A DNA stretch of 64,000 nucleotides from Frigidibacter sp. RF13 (GCF_026626305.1 NZ_JAPNUE010000001.1:124001-188000), one strand, 5' to 3'. Shown: positions 9,031 to 18,244, numbered from the stretch's first letter. The notes: generated by a model not told the origin, from the letters alone. Numbers and translations are program-made.

Positions 9031-10436
9031 GTGATATTCTGATCGTTGACGACGAGCGCGACATCCGGGAACTGATCGCTGATATCCTGCGCGATGAAGG
9101 TTTCACCACGCGCCTTGCCGGCAATTCCGACGAGTGCATGGACGAGATCAACAGCGAGCCACCCGCGCTGATGATCCTCGACATCTGGCTGAAGGACAGC
9201 CGGATGGACGGGATCGACATCCTGAAGACGGTAAAGCGCGACAACCCGGATATTCCGATCATCATCATCTCGGGCCACGGAAATATCGAGATCGCGGTCG
9301 CAGCAATCAAGCAGGGCGCCTACGACTTCATCGAGAAGCCGTTCAACATCGACCAGCTGACGGTCGTTGTGCGCCGCGCGATGGAAACCGCGCGGCTGAG
9401 GCGCGAAAATGCCTCGCTCCGCCGCCGCGAGACCTCGCCGCAGGAAATGATCGGCCAGTCGCCCGCCTTCCGCACTCTGAAATCAAACCTCGAAAAGGTG
9501 ACGAAGTCGAACGCGCGGGTGATGCTGACCGGCGAGCCAGGCACCGGCAAGGAGCTGGCCGCCCGCTATATCCACGCCAATTCGCAGCGTGCGAGCGGGC
9601 CTTTCGTCACCGTCGCCTCCGCCTCGATCGAACCGGAACGGATGGAAGAGGTGCTGTTCGGCCGTGAAACTCCCGAACGGGGGGTCGAGAAGGGGCTTCT
9701 CGAACAGGCGCATGGCGGTTTTGTCTATTTCGACGAGGTGGCGGACATGCCGCTCGGCACCCAGTCGAAGATCCTGCGGGTTTTGACCGAACAGCAGTTC
9801 ACCCGCGTCGGCGGCGCCGACAAGGTGCGCGTCGATCTGCGGGTGATTTCCTCGACCACGCGTGCGCTGCCGGCCGAGATTGCAGCCGGGCGGTTCCGGC
9901 AGGAGTTGTATGACCGGCTGAACGTCGTGCCGATAGCCGTGCCGTCGCTCGACGACCGGCGCGAGGATATTCCACTGATTGCGCGGCACTTCATCGAGCA
10001 TCTGAACCGCGCACAGGGCCTGCCGACGCGCGGCCTGTCGGAAGAGGCGGATGCGGTGATGCAGACGATGGACTGGCCCGGCAATATCCGCCAGCTGAGG
10101 AACGCGATCGAAGGCGCGCTGATCCTTGGCGACCCATCGCGGCCGATCGAACCGCAGGACCTTCCGGGCCACGCGCCCTCGGACGCCGACGACAGCCGCA
10201 TCACCCTGACCGGCGGCCTTGCCACGCTGCCCCTGCGCGAGGCGCGCGAGCTTTTTGAGCGTGAATATCTCCTGACCCAGATCAACCGGTTCGGCGGCAA
10301 TATCAGCCGCACGGCGGCCTTCGTGGGCATGGAACGCTCGGCGCTCCATCGTAAGCTGAAGTCTTTGGGCGTGGTCACGACCAGCAAGTCGGGCGCGCGG
10401 ATGGCGCATTTCGAGGAGGAAGAGGAAGAGGTCTGA
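9027..10436 (+). CDS. ntrX: Response regulator NtrX
   Basis: NtrC-family regulator phosphorylated by NtrY. The receiver domain (about 1-120) has Asp52 in MILDIWLKD and EKPF near 109. The AAA+ domain has Walker A GEPGTGKE at 169-176 and Walker B in GGFVYFDEVADMP. A C-terminal Fis-type HTH contains GNISRTAAFVGMERSALHRK. The region after LFGRE reads TPERGVEKGLLEQ, so GAFTGA is missing here as well, although more of the loop is kept than in NtrC. The C-terminus is very acidic (EEEEEE). Length is 469 residues. The gene overlaps ntrY by ATGA, and hfq begins 147 bp downstream. Confidence 0.94.
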   Translation: MSDILIVDDERDIRELIADILRDEGFTTRLAGNSDECMDEINSEPPALMILDIWLKDSRMDGIDILKTVKRDNPDIPIIIISGHGNIEIAVAAIKQGAYDFIEKPFNIDQLTVVVRRAMETARLRRENASLRRRETSPQEMIGQSPAFRTLKSNLEKVTKSNARVMLTGEPGTGKELAARYIHANSQRASGPFVTVASASIEPERMEEVLFGRETPERGVEKGLLEQAHGGFVYFDEVADMPLGTQSKILRVLTEQQFTRVGGADKVRVDLRVISSTTRALPAEIAAGRFRQELYDRLNVVPIAVPSLDDRREDIPLIARHFIEHLNRAQGLPTRGLSEEADAVMQTMDWPGNIRQLRNAIEGALILGDPSRPIEPQDLPGHAPSDADDSRITLTGGLATLPLREARELFEREYLLTQINRFGGNISRTAAFVGMERSALHRKLKSLGVVTTSKSGARMAHFEEEEEEV

Positions 10437-10460
10437 TCAATTTTCCCACAATGGATTGGC

Positions 10461-10485
10461 CAGCGCTTGAAAACGCTGCGTTTTT
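10461..10485 (+). terminator. Weak hairpin with T-run after ntrX
   Basis: CAGCG (10461-10465) pairs with CGCTG (10474-10478) around an 8-nt loop, followed by CG and five T residues. A competing pairing, GCCAG with CTGGC (10459-10463 and 10489-10493), is also possible. The short stem makes this a tentative terminator for ntrYX, or part of the hfq leader. Confidence 0.4.
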
Positions 10486-10583
10486 GCACTGGCGAAAGAA
10501 AAATACTTCGGCATACTTGGCCCAAGTCTCCGGAGCGCCACCGTGGGGCGAATAAAGCGCTTATAAGAAACGAGGCATAACCA

Positions 10584-10817
10584 ATGGCCGCCGACAAACA
10601 GAATTTGCAGGACGCCTTTCTCAATCAGGTCCGCAAGACCAAGGTTTCCGTCACCATCTTTCTCATCAATGGCGTGAAGCTGCAGGGCGTGATCACCTGG
10701 TTCGACAATTTCTGCGTGCTCCTGCGCCGCGACGGCCAGTCGCAGCTGGTCTATAAGCACGCGATCTCGACCATCATGCCGGGTCAGGCGATCTCGCTCT
10801 ACGAGGGTGAAGACTGA
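10584..10817 (+). CDS. hfq: RNA chaperone Hfq
   Basis: Hexameric Sm-like protein that helps small RNAs pair with mRNAs. The 77-residue protein is a compact Hfq without the long C-terminal tail of enterobacteria. It has the Sm1 region [21 protein letters not shown] and the Sm2 signature [12 protein letters not shown]. The ATG follows an AACGAGG stretch at a reasonable distance. hflX follows, as in many proteobacteria. In other Rhodobacter-type genomes a trkA-like gene often lies between ntrX and hfq; none is present here. Confidence 0.96.
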   Translation: MAADKQNLQDAFLNQVRKTKVSVTIFLINGVKLQGVITWFDNFCVLLRRDGQSQLVYKHAISTIMPGQAISLYEGED

Positions 10818-10858
10818 AACCGAGCGACCGCCGCGAGGGGGACGATGCACGCGCCGAT

Positions 10859-12115
10859 GTGACGCGCGCTTTCGTGCTGCATCCCGACATGAAATCCGAC
10901 CGCCGCCGCGCGCCGGAATTGGCGCTGGCCGAGGCCGTGTCGCTTGCCGCCGCTCTGCCCGACCTAGAGGTGGTCGGGGCCGAGGTCGTGCGCCTGCCGA
11001 AGGCGCAGGCGGGGAAGCTCTTCGGTTCGGGCAAGATCGACGAACTGAAGGGGCGCTTTGTCGATCTCGACGTGGCTTTGGTGCTTGTCGACGGGCAGGT
11101 CAGCCCGATCCAGCAGCGCAATCTGGAAAAGGAGTGGGGGGTGAAGCTCCTCGACCGGACCGGGCTGATCCTGGAGATTTTCGCGGATCGGGCGCGCACC
11201 CGCGAAGGTGTGCTGCAGGTCGAACTGGCGGCGCTGACCTACCAGCGTTCGCGCCTCGTCCGGGCCTGGACCCACCTTGAGCGCCAGCGTGGCCGCTCGG
11301 GCTTCGGCTTCGTCGGCGGCCCGGGTGAGACGCAGATGGAGGCCGACCGCCGCGCCATCGACGACGAGGTGGTGAAGATCCGCCGTCAGCTGGAAAAGGT
11401 GGTGAAGACCCGCGAACTGCATCGCGCCGCGCGGCGTAAGGTGCCGTTCCCGATCGTGGCGCTGGTCGGCTATACGAACGCCGGGAAATCGACGCTCTTC
11501 AACCGGATGACCGGGTCGGACGTACTGGCCAAGGACATGCTCTTTGCCACGCTCGACCCGACGATGCGCGGCGTCACCCTGCCAACGGGACGCAAGGTGA
11601 TCTTGTCGGACACGGTGGGCTTCATCTCCGACCTGCCGACCCAGCTTGTCGCCGCCTTTCGCGCGACGCTGGAAGAGGTGCTGGAAGCCGACCTCATCCT
11701 TCATGTCCGCGACATTGCCCATCCCGAGACTGAGGAACAGGCGGCCGATGTGGCCGACATCCTCGAAAGCCTCGGGGTCGAAGAGGGTGTGCCGATGATC
11801 GAGGTTTGGAACAAGATCGACCTCCTCATGCCCGAGACCAGAACGGCCCTGACGGTGCAGGATGCACGCACGCCCGGCATCCAGGCGGTCAGCGCGCTGA
11901 CCGGCGAGGGTCTTACGGGCCTCTTCGAGGCGATCACCGAGGCGCTCGACGAGGAACGGATCGAGGAGGCGCTGACGCTTCCCTTCACCGCAGGGCGCGC
12001 GCGGGCCTGGTTGCATGATCAGGGGATCGTTCTAGCCGAAGCAGACAGCGATGCGGGCCACGTGATCCGCGTCCGCTGGACCCGTCGCCAGAAAGAGGCG
12101 TTCGGGCGGCTCTGA
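10859..12115 (+). CDS. hflX: GTPase HflX
   Basis: Ribosome-associated GTPase thought to rescue or split stalled ribosomes. The 418 residues show the HflX N-terminal domain (FGSGKIDELK, VDGQVSPIQQRNLEK), the glycine-rich FGFVGGPGETQMEADRR segment, then the G domain: G1 GYTNAGKST, G3 DTVGFISDLP and G4 NKID. The best-placed start codon is GTG at 10859, with GAGGGGG about 17 nt upstream. The frame is open back into the hfq stop region, so a slightly longer N-terminus is possible. It shares a transcript with hfq (41-bp gap). Confidence 0.93.
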   Translation: MTRAFVLHPDMKSDRRRAPELALAEAVSLAAALPDLEVVGAEVVRLPKAQAGKLFGSGKIDELKGRFVDLDVALVLVDGQVSPIQQRNLEKEWGVKLLDRTGLILEIFADRARTREGVLQVELAALTYQRSRLVRAWTHLERQRGRSGFGFVGGPGETQMEADRRAIDDEVVKIRRQLEKVVKTRELHRAARRKVPFPIVALVGYTNAGKSTLFNRMTGSDVLAKDMLFATLDPTMRGVTLPTGRKVILSDTVGFISDLPTQLVAAFRATLEEVLEADLILHVRDIAHPETEEQAADVADILESLGVEEGVPMIEVWNKIDLLMPETRTALTVQDARTPGIQAVSALTGEGLTGLFEAITEALDEERIEEALTLPFTAGRARAWLHDQGIVLAEADSDAGHVIRVRWTRRQKEAFGRL

Positions 12116-12118
12116 GTG

Positions 12119-12140
12119 GCCCCGGCTTGGTCGCCGGGGC
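12119..12140. terminator. Hairpin between convergent hflX and ridA-like genes
   Basis: GCCCCGGC and GCCGGGGC form an 8-bp stem with a TTGGTC loop immediately after the hflX stop and 9 bp before the end of the convergent gene. There is no T-run. The position suggests a shared bidirectional terminator. Confidence 0.5.
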
Positions 12141-12148
12141 GCAGACGG

Positions 12149-12499
12149 TCACTTCTGAACGGCGGTGACGATGATCTCGACCAGATAGTCGGGAGTCGCG
12201 AGCTTCGCCTCGCCCGTCGCGCGCGCCGGCGCATTCCCTGGTGCCACCCATGCATCCCAGACCGCGTTCATCTCGGCAAAACCGTTCATGTCGGCCAGCC
12301 AGATCTGGGCGCGCAGGATGCGGGTCTTGTCGGACCCGGCCAGCGCCAGCAGCCGGTCGATCTCGGCCAGAATCTCGGTCGTCTGGCTGGTGACGCTGCC
12401 GCCGGGTTCGCCCACGACGCCCGCCAGATAGACGACGCCATTGTGGATGACGGCCTGCGACATGCGCTTGCCGGGTTCAAGACGTGTAATTTCGCCCAT
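12149..12499 (-). CDS. RidA/YjgF/YER057c family protein
   Basis: A 116-residue Rid-family protein. RidA deaminates reactive enamine/imine intermediates released by PLP enzymes, while other subgroups have different or unknown substrates. The sequence has the fold's landmarks: VIHNGVVYLAGVVGE, TTEILAEIDRLLALAG, the WLADMNGFAEMNAVWDAW region and NAPARATGEAKLA, which carries the conserved Arg near residue 94. The C-terminal strand YLVEIIVTAVQ is typical. The ATG has GGAGG just upstream on the minus strand. It appears monocistronic. The subgroup, and hence true deaminase activity, is not assigned. Confidence 0.85.
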   Translation of the reverse strand: MGEITRLEPGKRMSQAVIHNGVVYLAGVVGEPGGSVTSQTTEILAEIDRLLALAGSDKTRILRAQIWLADMNGFAEMNAVWDAWVAPGNAPARATGEAKLATPDYLVEIIVTAVQK

Positions 12500-12551
12500 T
12501 TTTTCCTCCTTTGGTCCGCGCCGGGATATAGTGCGCGGCGACCAAAGGAAA

Positions 12552-12569
12552 GGGCGGCCGGAGCCGCCC
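12552..12569 (-). terminator. Rho-independent-like terminator of the small exported protein gene
   Basis: GGGCGGC and GCCGCCC form a 7-bp stem with a 4-nt loop. Read on the minus strand it is followed by TTTCCTTT. It lies 23 bp past the stop of the gene ending at 12592. Confidence 0.6.
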
Positions 12570-12591
12570 GAACCGGAGATTTATGCGCGGA

Positions 12592-12831
12592 TCATAGCCC
12601 GAGCAGTTTCAGCGCTTCGCCAAGATCAGCCTCGGATTTGGCGTGATCGCCGGCCTCGTGCGCCGCCTTGCCGCTTTCATAAAGCGCCATCACCTTGTCT
12701 TTGGTCGCGTCATCGACCGTCGCCGCCGCCATCGCCGCGTCGATCTGAGCCATCAGCGCCGGGCACTGGCTCGCGGATGCGGGCGCAGAGAGGGCCGCGA
12801 CGGCGGCCAGAACCAGGACAAACCATTTCAT
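12592..12831 (-). CDS. Small exported protein of unknown function
   Basis: A 79-residue protein starting MKWFVLVLAAVAALSAPASAS, a clear Sec signal peptide with a cleavage site near ASA-SQ at residue 21. The mature part, about 58 residues, is a helical, alanine-rich, mildly acidic segment with one cysteine (SQCPALM). No known domain is recognised. An in-frame extension to 12957 was rejected because it reads through the tRNA gene on the same strand. Located between tRNA-Gly and the ridA-like gene, with its own terminator. Confidence 0.7.
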   Translation of the reverse strand: MKWFVLVLAAVAALSAPASASQCPALMAQIDAAMAAATVDDATKDKVMALYESGKAAHEAGDHAKSEADLGEALKLLGL

Positions 12832-12897
12832 CGAACGTCCCCCTTGAACTAGCGCCGCAGGAACGCGCGGCGCAGGCGGGAGCTTAGCATGGATGGC

Positions 12898-12971
12898 TGG
12901 AGCGGGTGAAGGGAATCGAACCCTCGTATTCAGCTTGGGAAGCTGCTGCTCTACCATTGAGCTACACCCGC
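12898..12971 (-). tRNA. glyT: tRNA-Gly(CCC), with encoded CCA
   Basis: On the minus strand the 74 nt fold into a standard cloverleaf: acceptor GCGGGTG pairs with CACCCGC, the D arm is GCTC/GAGC around AATGGTA, the anticodon loop is TTCCCAA (anticodon CCC), and the T loop is TTCGATT. The discriminator T is followed by a genomically encoded CCA. The gene decodes GGG codons. Confidence 0.95.
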
Positions 12972-12982
12972 ATGCGGGCAGA

Positions 12983-13011
12983 GAGGTATGTCAGTCGCGG
13001 CGCGGCGTCAA
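12983..13011 (-). promoter_or_regulatory. Promoter of tRNA-Gly
   Basis: On the minus strand TTGACG (13006-13011) is separated by exactly 17 bp from TACCTC (12983-12988). Transcription would start about 5 nt before the tRNA 5' end. The -35 is near consensus and the -10 is weaker. Confidence 0.55.
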
Positions 13012-13101
13012 GACGGCTAAGCCTGGCACCCCGCGTCGCTTTCGGGCGCGAAGCGGCGGGCGGGGTGGCGATAGGTTGCGAGAAAGCCGGGGGAGGTGCA
13101 G

Positions 13102-14208
13102 GTGCCGAAGATCGTCAGACTGGAAAGTTTCGCCGACGAATTCGTCTGTTTCGTGAAGGCGACCGCCGAGGATGGCGCCATCGGTTGGGGCCAGACCTCC
13201 ACCTACAATGCCGATATCACCCAGCAGGTCTTTCACCGTCAGGTGGCGCCCCATGCGCTTGGGGCCGGATGTGAGGACATCCTCGGGTTGGTGCAGCGGA
13301 TCGAGGAGAAGGAGCATAAATATCCCGGCTCCTACCGCTGCCGGGCGCTCGCCGGGCTCGATACTGCGCTCTGGGACATGCGGGGCCGGCGCGAGGGCAG
13401 GCCGGTCGTCGAGCTTCTGGGCGGCAAGGCCCGGCCGATCCGCGCCTATGCCTCCTCGATGAAGCGCGACATCACACCTGAGGACGAGGCGGCGCGATTC
13501 GTCAGACTGCGCGACGAGCAGGGATTCGACGCGTTCAAATGGCGGGTGGCGGCGGAATGCGGCCGCGACGTGGACGAATGGCCGGGCCGGACCGAGGCGG
13601 TGATCCCGACCGTCGCCCGCGCGCTTGGCGACGGGGTCGCGAAGCTTGTGGATGCCAATTCAGGTTTCTCGGTCAAACGTGCCATCGACGTGGGCAAACG
13701 CCTGCAGGACAACGGAATTTCTCACTTCGAGGAGCCGGTGCCCTACTGGGATCTTGAGGCGACGCGGGCGGTGACCGAGGCGCTCTACCTCGACGTGACC
13801 GGGGGCGAGCAGGACTGGGACCTCGCCACCTGGGCACGGATGATGGCGATGGGGGCGGTGAATGTCGTCCAGCCCGACGTGATGTATATGGGTGGTCTCT
13901 CGCGCACGCTTCTCGTCTGCGAAATGGCCGCGCGCCACGGCCTGCCGGTCACGCCGCATTCCGCCAATCTCTCGCTGGTGACGATCTGCACGATGCACCT
14001 GCTGGGGGCGATTCCGAATGCCGGGAAATATCTCGAATTCTCGATCGAGGGGCCGGATTATTACCCCTGGCAGCAGGACCTGTTCCTCGGCACGCCTTTC
14101 GCCGTCGAGGCCGGGCGGCTGCGGATTCCGGACGGCCCTGGCTGGGGGGTGGAGATCAACCCGGACTGGCTTGATCGGGCCATCTATCGGGAGAGCCTCC
14201 TCGGCTAG
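13102..14208 (+). CDS. Enolase-superfamily enzyme (mandelate racemase/muconate lactonizing type)
   Basis: A 368-residue member of the enolase superfamily, whose enzymes abstract a proton next to a carboxylate, mostly as sugar-acid dehydratases or racemases. Visible residues are the K-x-R-like FKWRV at about 150-154, metal ligands in VDANSG, FEEPVP and GGEQDW, then [11 protein letters not shown] and TPHSANLSL with a catalytic-type His. This D-E-E plus His pattern fits the mandelate racemase subgroup. The GTG at 13102 has GGGGGAGG 5 nt upstream; a second GTG two codons earlier is poorly spaced. No sugar-acid transporter or kinase adjoins it, so the substrate is unknown. Confidence 0.85.
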   Translation: MPKIVRLESFADEFVCFVKATAEDGAIGWGQTSTYNADITQQVFHRQVAPHALGAGCEDILGLVQRIEEKEHKYPGSYRCRALAGLDTALWDMRGRREGRPVVELLGGKARPIRAYASSMKRDITPEDEAARFVRLRDEQGFDAFKWRVAAECGRDVDEWPGRTEAVIPTVARALGDGVAKLVDANSGFSVKRAIDVGKRLQDNGISHFEEPVPYWDLEATRAVTEALYLDVTGGEQDWDLATWARMMAMGAVNVVQPDVMYMGGLSRTLLVCEMAARHGLPVTPHSANLSLVTICTMHLLGAIPNAGKYLEFSIEGPDYYPWQQDLFLGTPFAVEAGRLRIPDGPGWGVEINPDWLDRAIYRESLLG

Positions 14209-14392
14209 AGTCACCCAAGTATCAGGCGCTTTGGCGCGGCGCGTGAGTAGAATGGCGTGCTGCGCCCGAGGGTGCGATGCTGCCGGACCCTGGCTCGCTG
14301 CGGCGATGCACCGCCTTCGGATGAGCGGCAGAGTTGGAAGCCCCGGCAAGCGATGCTAGACTTGCGGGAAGGAAGGCGCTAAAGAGCCTGCC

Positions 14393-14404
14393 GTTAGCGC
14401 TAAC
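14393..14404. promoter_or_regulatory. 12-bp palindromic LacI-type operator upstream of zwf
   Basis: GTTAGCGCTAAC is a perfect palindrome with the central CG typical of LacI-family operators, and it ends 23 bp before the zwf start codon. In Rhodobacter sphaeroides the LacI-family regulator CceR controls zwf and other Entner-Doudoroff genes. Assigning this site to a CceR-like repressor is an inference. The site would act on the whole zwf-pgl-pgi unit. Confidence 0.55.
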
Positions 14405-14427
14405 AGCGCCCGGAGCCCGGAGGGAAC

Positions 14428-15882
14428 ATGGTCTCGCGCGTCATTCCAGTGGAATCCTTTGACCTCGTGATCTTCGGTGGCACCGGCGATCTTGCGAAGC
14501 GCAAGATCATCCCCGGGCTCTTCCGCCGTTATGTCGCGGGCCAGATCCCGGAAGAGGCGCGGATCGTCGGTGCGGCGCGGGGCGAGCTGGACGATCAGGG
14601 GTTTCGTGCGCTCGCGGCCGAGGCCATCGGCGAATTCGTCGATCCGGCCAAGCGTGAGGGCGATGCGGTCGAACGGTTCCTTGCGCATCTTTCCTATGTC
14701 GCGGTCGACGCGAAGGGCGAGGCGGGCTGGGCCGCGCTCAAGGCCAAGATGCGGCCGGGCGTGACGCAGGCCTTCTATTTCTCGGTGGCGCCCGCACTTT
14801 TTGGCGATCTGGCCGAACGTTTGCACCTGCATGGGATCGCCACGCCTGAGGCGCGGATCGTCGTGGAAAAACCCTTCGGCCGCGATCTTGCCTCGGCCCG
14901 GGCACTGAACGCCACGCTCGCCGCCCATTTCACCGAACATCAGATCTACCGGATCGACCATTATCTGGGCAAGGAAACCGTCCAGAACCTGATGGCAGTC
15001 CGCTTCGCCAATATCCTCTTCGAGCCCCTGTGGAATGCCCGCCATGTCGATCATGTGCAGATCACGGTGGCGGAAACCGTGGGTGTGGGCGGGCGCGGCG
15101 CCTATTACGACAAGTCGGGCGCCATGCGGGACATGGTGCAGAACCATATGATGCAGCTTCTCTGCCTGATCGCGATGGAGGCGCCCTACCGGTTCGACCC
15201 CGATGCGGTCAGGGACGAGAAGCTGAAGGTCATCCATGCGCTGGAGCCGGTCCGGCCCGAGGATATCGTGCGCGGCCAGTATCGCGGCACGAAGGAGGCG
15301 CCCTCTTACGTTCAGGATGCCGAGAATGCGGCTTCGGGAACCGAAAGCTATGTTGCGCTGAAGGTCAATGTCGCCAACTGGCGCTGGAAGGGCACGCCCT
15401 TCTATCTGCGCACCGGCAAGAAGCTGCGCGCGCGGGCTTCGGAAATCGCGGTCGTCTTCAAGGAAGTGCCGCATTCGATCTTCGGCGAGGAGGAGGGCTG
15501 GCGCGAGAATGTGCTGTCGATCCGGCTGCAGCCGAACGAGGGGATGACCTTGTCGGTGATGATCAAGGAACCGGGGCCGGGCGGGATGCGCCTGACCGAA
15601 GTGCCGCTCGACATGTCATTTGCCGAGGCGCTTGGCGAGGAAGGGGCCGATATTCCCGACGCCTATGAGCGGCTGATCATGGATGTGATCCGCGGCAACC
15701 AGACGCTCTTCATGCGCGGCGATGAGGTCGAGGCGGCCTGGGCCTGGACCGATCCGATCATCGCCGGATGGGAAGGCAGGGGCGAGAAGCCGAAGTCCTA
15801 TGATGCCGGATCTTCTGGGCCGGAGGATGCGTTGATGCTTCTGCACCGCGACGGCCGGCGCTGGCGGGAAATCCGCGAATGA
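14428..15882 (+). CDS. zwf: Glucose-6-phosphate 1-dehydrogenase
   Basis: Oxidises glucose 6-phosphate to 6-phosphogluconolactone with NADP+, feeding the Entner-Doudoroff and oxidative pentose phosphate routes. The 484 residues have the Rossmann loop FGGTGDLAKRK near residue 17, VVEKPFGRDL, and the active-site segment RIDHYLGKETVQN near residue 174 with its catalytic His region. The ATG is preceded by GGAGGGAAC. Its stop overlaps the pgl start by 4 bp. Regulation probably involves the palindrome just upstream. Confidence 0.96.
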   Translation: MVSRVIPVESFDLVIFGGTGDLAKRKIIPGLFRRYVAGQIPEEARIVGAARGELDDQGFRALAAEAIGEFVDPAKREGDAVERFLAHLSYVAVDAKGEAGWAALKAKMRPGVTQAFYFSVAPALFGDLAERLHLHGIATPEARIVVEKPFGRDLASARALNATLAAHFTEHQIYRIDHYLGKETVQNLMAVRFANILFEPLWNARHVDHVQITVAETVGVGGRGAYYDKSGAMRDMVQNHMMQLLCLIAMEAPYRFDPDAVRDEKLKVIHALEPVRPEDIVRGQYRGTKEAPSYVQDAENAASGTESYVALKVNVANWRWKGTPFYLRTGKKLRARASEIAVVFKEVPHSIFGEEEGWRENVLSIRLQPNEGMTLSVMIKEPGPGGMRLTEVPLDMSFAEALGEEGADIPDAYERLIMDVIRGNQTLFMRGDEVEAAWAWTDPIIAGWEGRGEKPKSYDAGSSGPEDALMLLHRDGRRWREIRE

Positions 15883-16550
15883 GGTTCGTCCCCTATCCCG
15901 ACCGCGATCTGATGATGTTTGCGGTTGCCGACGCGGTGGCAAGCGATCTGCGCCTGGCCCTGGCCAGCAATGAGCGGGCAAGCCTGACCGTTCCGGGCGG
16001 GACCACGCCGGGGCCGGTCTTCGACCTTCTGGCCGGGCTCGACCTTGGCTGGGACCGGGTGACGGTGATGCCGAATGACGAGCGCTGGGTGGATGAGGAT
16101 CACGACCGCTCGAACGCGCGGCTGATCCGCAAGCGGCTGATCCGGGGGCATGCGGCGCAGGCGCGGTTTGTGTCGCTTTACGCCGACGCTCCGGAGCCGG
16201 AACTGGCGATGGAGCGGGTGGCGGCGGCGGTGTCGCCGCATCTGCCGCTGTCGGTGGCACTGCTCGGCATGGGCGCGGACCTGCACACCGCCTCGCTCTT
16301 TCCCGATGCCGACCGGCTGGCCGAGGCGCTCGCGCCCGACGCGCCCGTGGCTTTGCCGATCAGGGCTGAAGCGGCGGGTGAGCCGCGCGTTACGCTGACC
16401 GCCCGCGTTCTGGCCGACGCGATGGCAATCCATGTGCTGATCACCGGCGCGGACAAGCGCCGGGTCTTGGAAGAATCCGAAGGACTGCCGCCTGAGCGCG
16501 CACCGATCCGCGCGCTTCTGGCAAATGCGACGGTCCATTGGGCGGAATGA
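15879..16550 (+). CDS. pgl: 6-phosphogluconolactonase
   Basis: Hydrolyses 6-phosphogluconolactone to 6-phosphogluconate, the step after zwf. The 223 residues have the family's glycine-rich N-terminal motif [15 protein letters not shown], then [33 protein letters not shown] (the GMG-D-H-ASLFP signature) and LITGADKR near the end. The ATG at 15879 overlaps zwf by ATGA. pgi follows after 7 bp, so the three genes form one operon. Confidence 0.95.
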   Translation: MRFVPYPDRDLMMFAVADAVASDLRLALASNERASLTVPGGTTPGPVFDLLAGLDLGWDRVTVMPNDERWVDEDHDRSNARLIRKRLIRGHAAQARFVSLYADAPEPELAMERVAAAVSPHLPLSVALLGMGADLHTASLFPDADRLAEALAPDAPVALPIRAEAAGEPRVTLTARVLADAMAIHVLITGADKRRVLEESEGLPPERAPIRALLANATVHWAE

Positions 16551-16557
16551 GGGTAAG

Positions 16558-18159
16558 ATGAGTCTCTGGGACGATCTGAGGAATTATGAACGGGACAGGG
16601 GCGAAGTGACGATCCTGTCACTCTTTGACCGGCCGGGCCGGGCGGAGGCTTTTTCCGCCGTGGCTGACGGGATGCTCTTCGATTATTCGAAGACCGGGAT
16701 CGACGCCCGTGCCCGCGACCTGCTGATCCGGCTGGCAGAGGCTTCGCATGTCGCCTCGAAGCGCGAGGCGATGTTCCGGGGCGAGAAGATCAATGAAACC
16801 GAAGGCAGGGCGGTCCTGCATACCGCGCTGCGCTCTCTCGATGCCGCCGTCATCGTCGATGGCAAGGATGTGATGCCAGAGGTGCGCGCCACCCATTCGC
16901 GGATGCGGGCCTTTGCCGATGACGTGCGGGCGGGGCGGTTCGCAGGGCAGGGCGGGCGGATCACGGATATTGTCAATATCGGCATCGGCGGATCGGATCT
17001 TGGCCCTGCTATGGCCTGCCTCGCTCTCGCGCCTTACGCCGACGGGCCGCGTGCTCATTTCGTCTCGAACGTCGACGGCGCGCATGTGCATGATGTGCTG
17101 AAGGGGCTCGATCCGGCAACGACGCTGGTGATCGTCGCCTCGAAGACCTTCACCACCATCGAGACCATGACCAACGCGCAGACCGCGCGGGACTGGATGG
17201 CGACCAAAGTCGCGGACCCCGGCGCGCAATTCGCTGCCGTCTCGACCGCCGCCGACAGGACTGCCGCCTTCGGCATAGCGCCCGACCGCGTCTTCGGCTT
17301 CGAGGACTGGGTCGGCGGGCGCTATTCGATGTGGGGGCCGATCGGCCTGTCGCTGATGCTCGCCATCGGGCCCGACCGGTTCGACGACTTCCTAAAGGGC
17401 GGCGCGGCGATGGACGTGCATTTCCGCGAGGCGCCGTTCGGGGAAAACCTGCCGGTCCTTCTGGCGTTGGTCGGCATCTGGCACAACCAGATCTGCGGCC
17501 ATGCGACCCGTGCCGTCCTGCCCTATGATCAGCGTCTGTCGCGCCTGCCTGCCTATCTTCAGCAGCTGGAGATGGAGAGCAACGGCAAGCGCGTGGCGAT
17601 GGACGGGTCGGACCTTCCCTATCACTCCGGCCCCGTGGTCTGGGGCGAGCCGGGGACGAACGGCCAGCATGCCTTCTATCAGTTGATCCATCAGGGCACG
17701 CGCGTCATTCCGTGCGAATTCCTGCTGGCCCGAGAGGGGCATGAGCCCGATCTTGCCCATCAGCACCTGCTTCTGATGGCCAATTGCCTTGCGCAGTCCG
17801 AAGCCCTGATGAAGGGCCGATCGCTCGACGAGGCGCGGGCGATCATGGCGAAGAAGGGCCTGACCGGAGCCGAGCTGGAACGCCAGGCCCGTCACCGGGT
17901 CTTCCCCGGCAACCGGCCCTCGACGACACTGCTTTACCCGCAGCTGACGCCCTTCACGCTCGGCCAGATCATCGCGCTTTACGAACATCGCGTGTTCGTC
18001 GAAGGCGTGATCCTCGGCATCAATTCCTATGACCAGTGGGGGGTGGAACTGGGCAAGGAACTGGCGTTGGCGCTGCAGCCGGTGCTGGAAGGGCGCGAAG
18101 GCGACGAGGCCAAGGACGGCTCGACCCGCCAACTGGTGCGCTATCTGCGGGGCGCCTGA
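16558..18159 (+). CDS. pgi: Glucose-6-phosphate isomerase
   Basis: Interconverts glucose 6-phosphate and fructose 6-phosphate. The 533-residue protein starts [15 protein letters not shown] at the ATG at 16558, with GAGGGTAAG just upstream. An in-frame upstream GTG/ATG region would fall inside pgl and was not chosen. Signature stretches are [25 protein letters not shown] near residue 258, [16 protein letters not shown] and a C-terminal [13 protein letters not shown]. Last gene of zwf-pgl-pgi; a hairpin covers its stop codon. Confidence 0.96.
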   Translation: MSLWDDLRNYERDRGEVTILSLFDRPGRAEAFSAVADGMLFDYSKTGIDARARDLLIRLAEASHVASKREAMFRGEKINETEGRAVLHTALRSLDAAVIVDGKDVMPEVRATHSRMRAFADDVRAGRFAGQGGRITDIVNIGIGGSDLGPAMACLALAPYADGPRAHFVSNVDGAHVHDVLKGLDPATTLVIVASKTFTTIETMTNAQTARDWMATKVADPGAQFAAVSTAADRTAAFGIAPDRVFGFEDWVGGRYSMWGPIGLSLMLAIGPDRFDDFLKGGAAMDVHFREAPFGENLPVLLALVGIWHNQICGHATRAVLPYDQRLSRLPAYLQQLEMESNGKRVAMDGSDLPYHSGPVVWGEPGTNGQHAFYQLIHQGTRVIPCEFLLAREGHEPDLAHQHLLLMANCLAQSEALMKGRSLDEARAIMAKKGLTGAELERQARHRVFPGNRPSTTLLYPQLTPFTLGQIIALYEHRVFVEGVILGINSYDQWGVELGKELALALQPVLEGREGDEAKDGSTRQLVRYLRGA

Positions 18160-18169
18160 GGTGGCGCCC
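18150..18169 (+). terminator. Terminator hairpin overlapping the pgi stop codon
   Basis: GGGCGCC (18150-18156) and GGCGCCC (18163-18169) form a 7-bp stem. The 6-nt loop begins with the pgi TGA, and GTTCTTCCTT follows. It would separate pgi from the chemoreceptor gene 76 bp downstream. Confidence 0.6.
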
Positions 18170-18244
18170 GTTCTTCCTTAATCGAATCTTCAGGCCGCGC
18201 GCCGAAAGTCCCAGGCGAACCCTGCCGCTTGGGACGAGACTTGA

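Noticed and set aside
12832..12957. N-terminal extension of the small exported protein reading EQQLPKLNTRVRFPSPAP
   Set aside because: This is the tRNA-Gly gene translated, a known annotation artefact. A proper signal peptide begins at 12831.
12898..12971. tRNA-Gly as an integration (att) site
   Set aside because: No integrase, no direct repeat of the tRNA 3' end nearby, and flanking genes look native.
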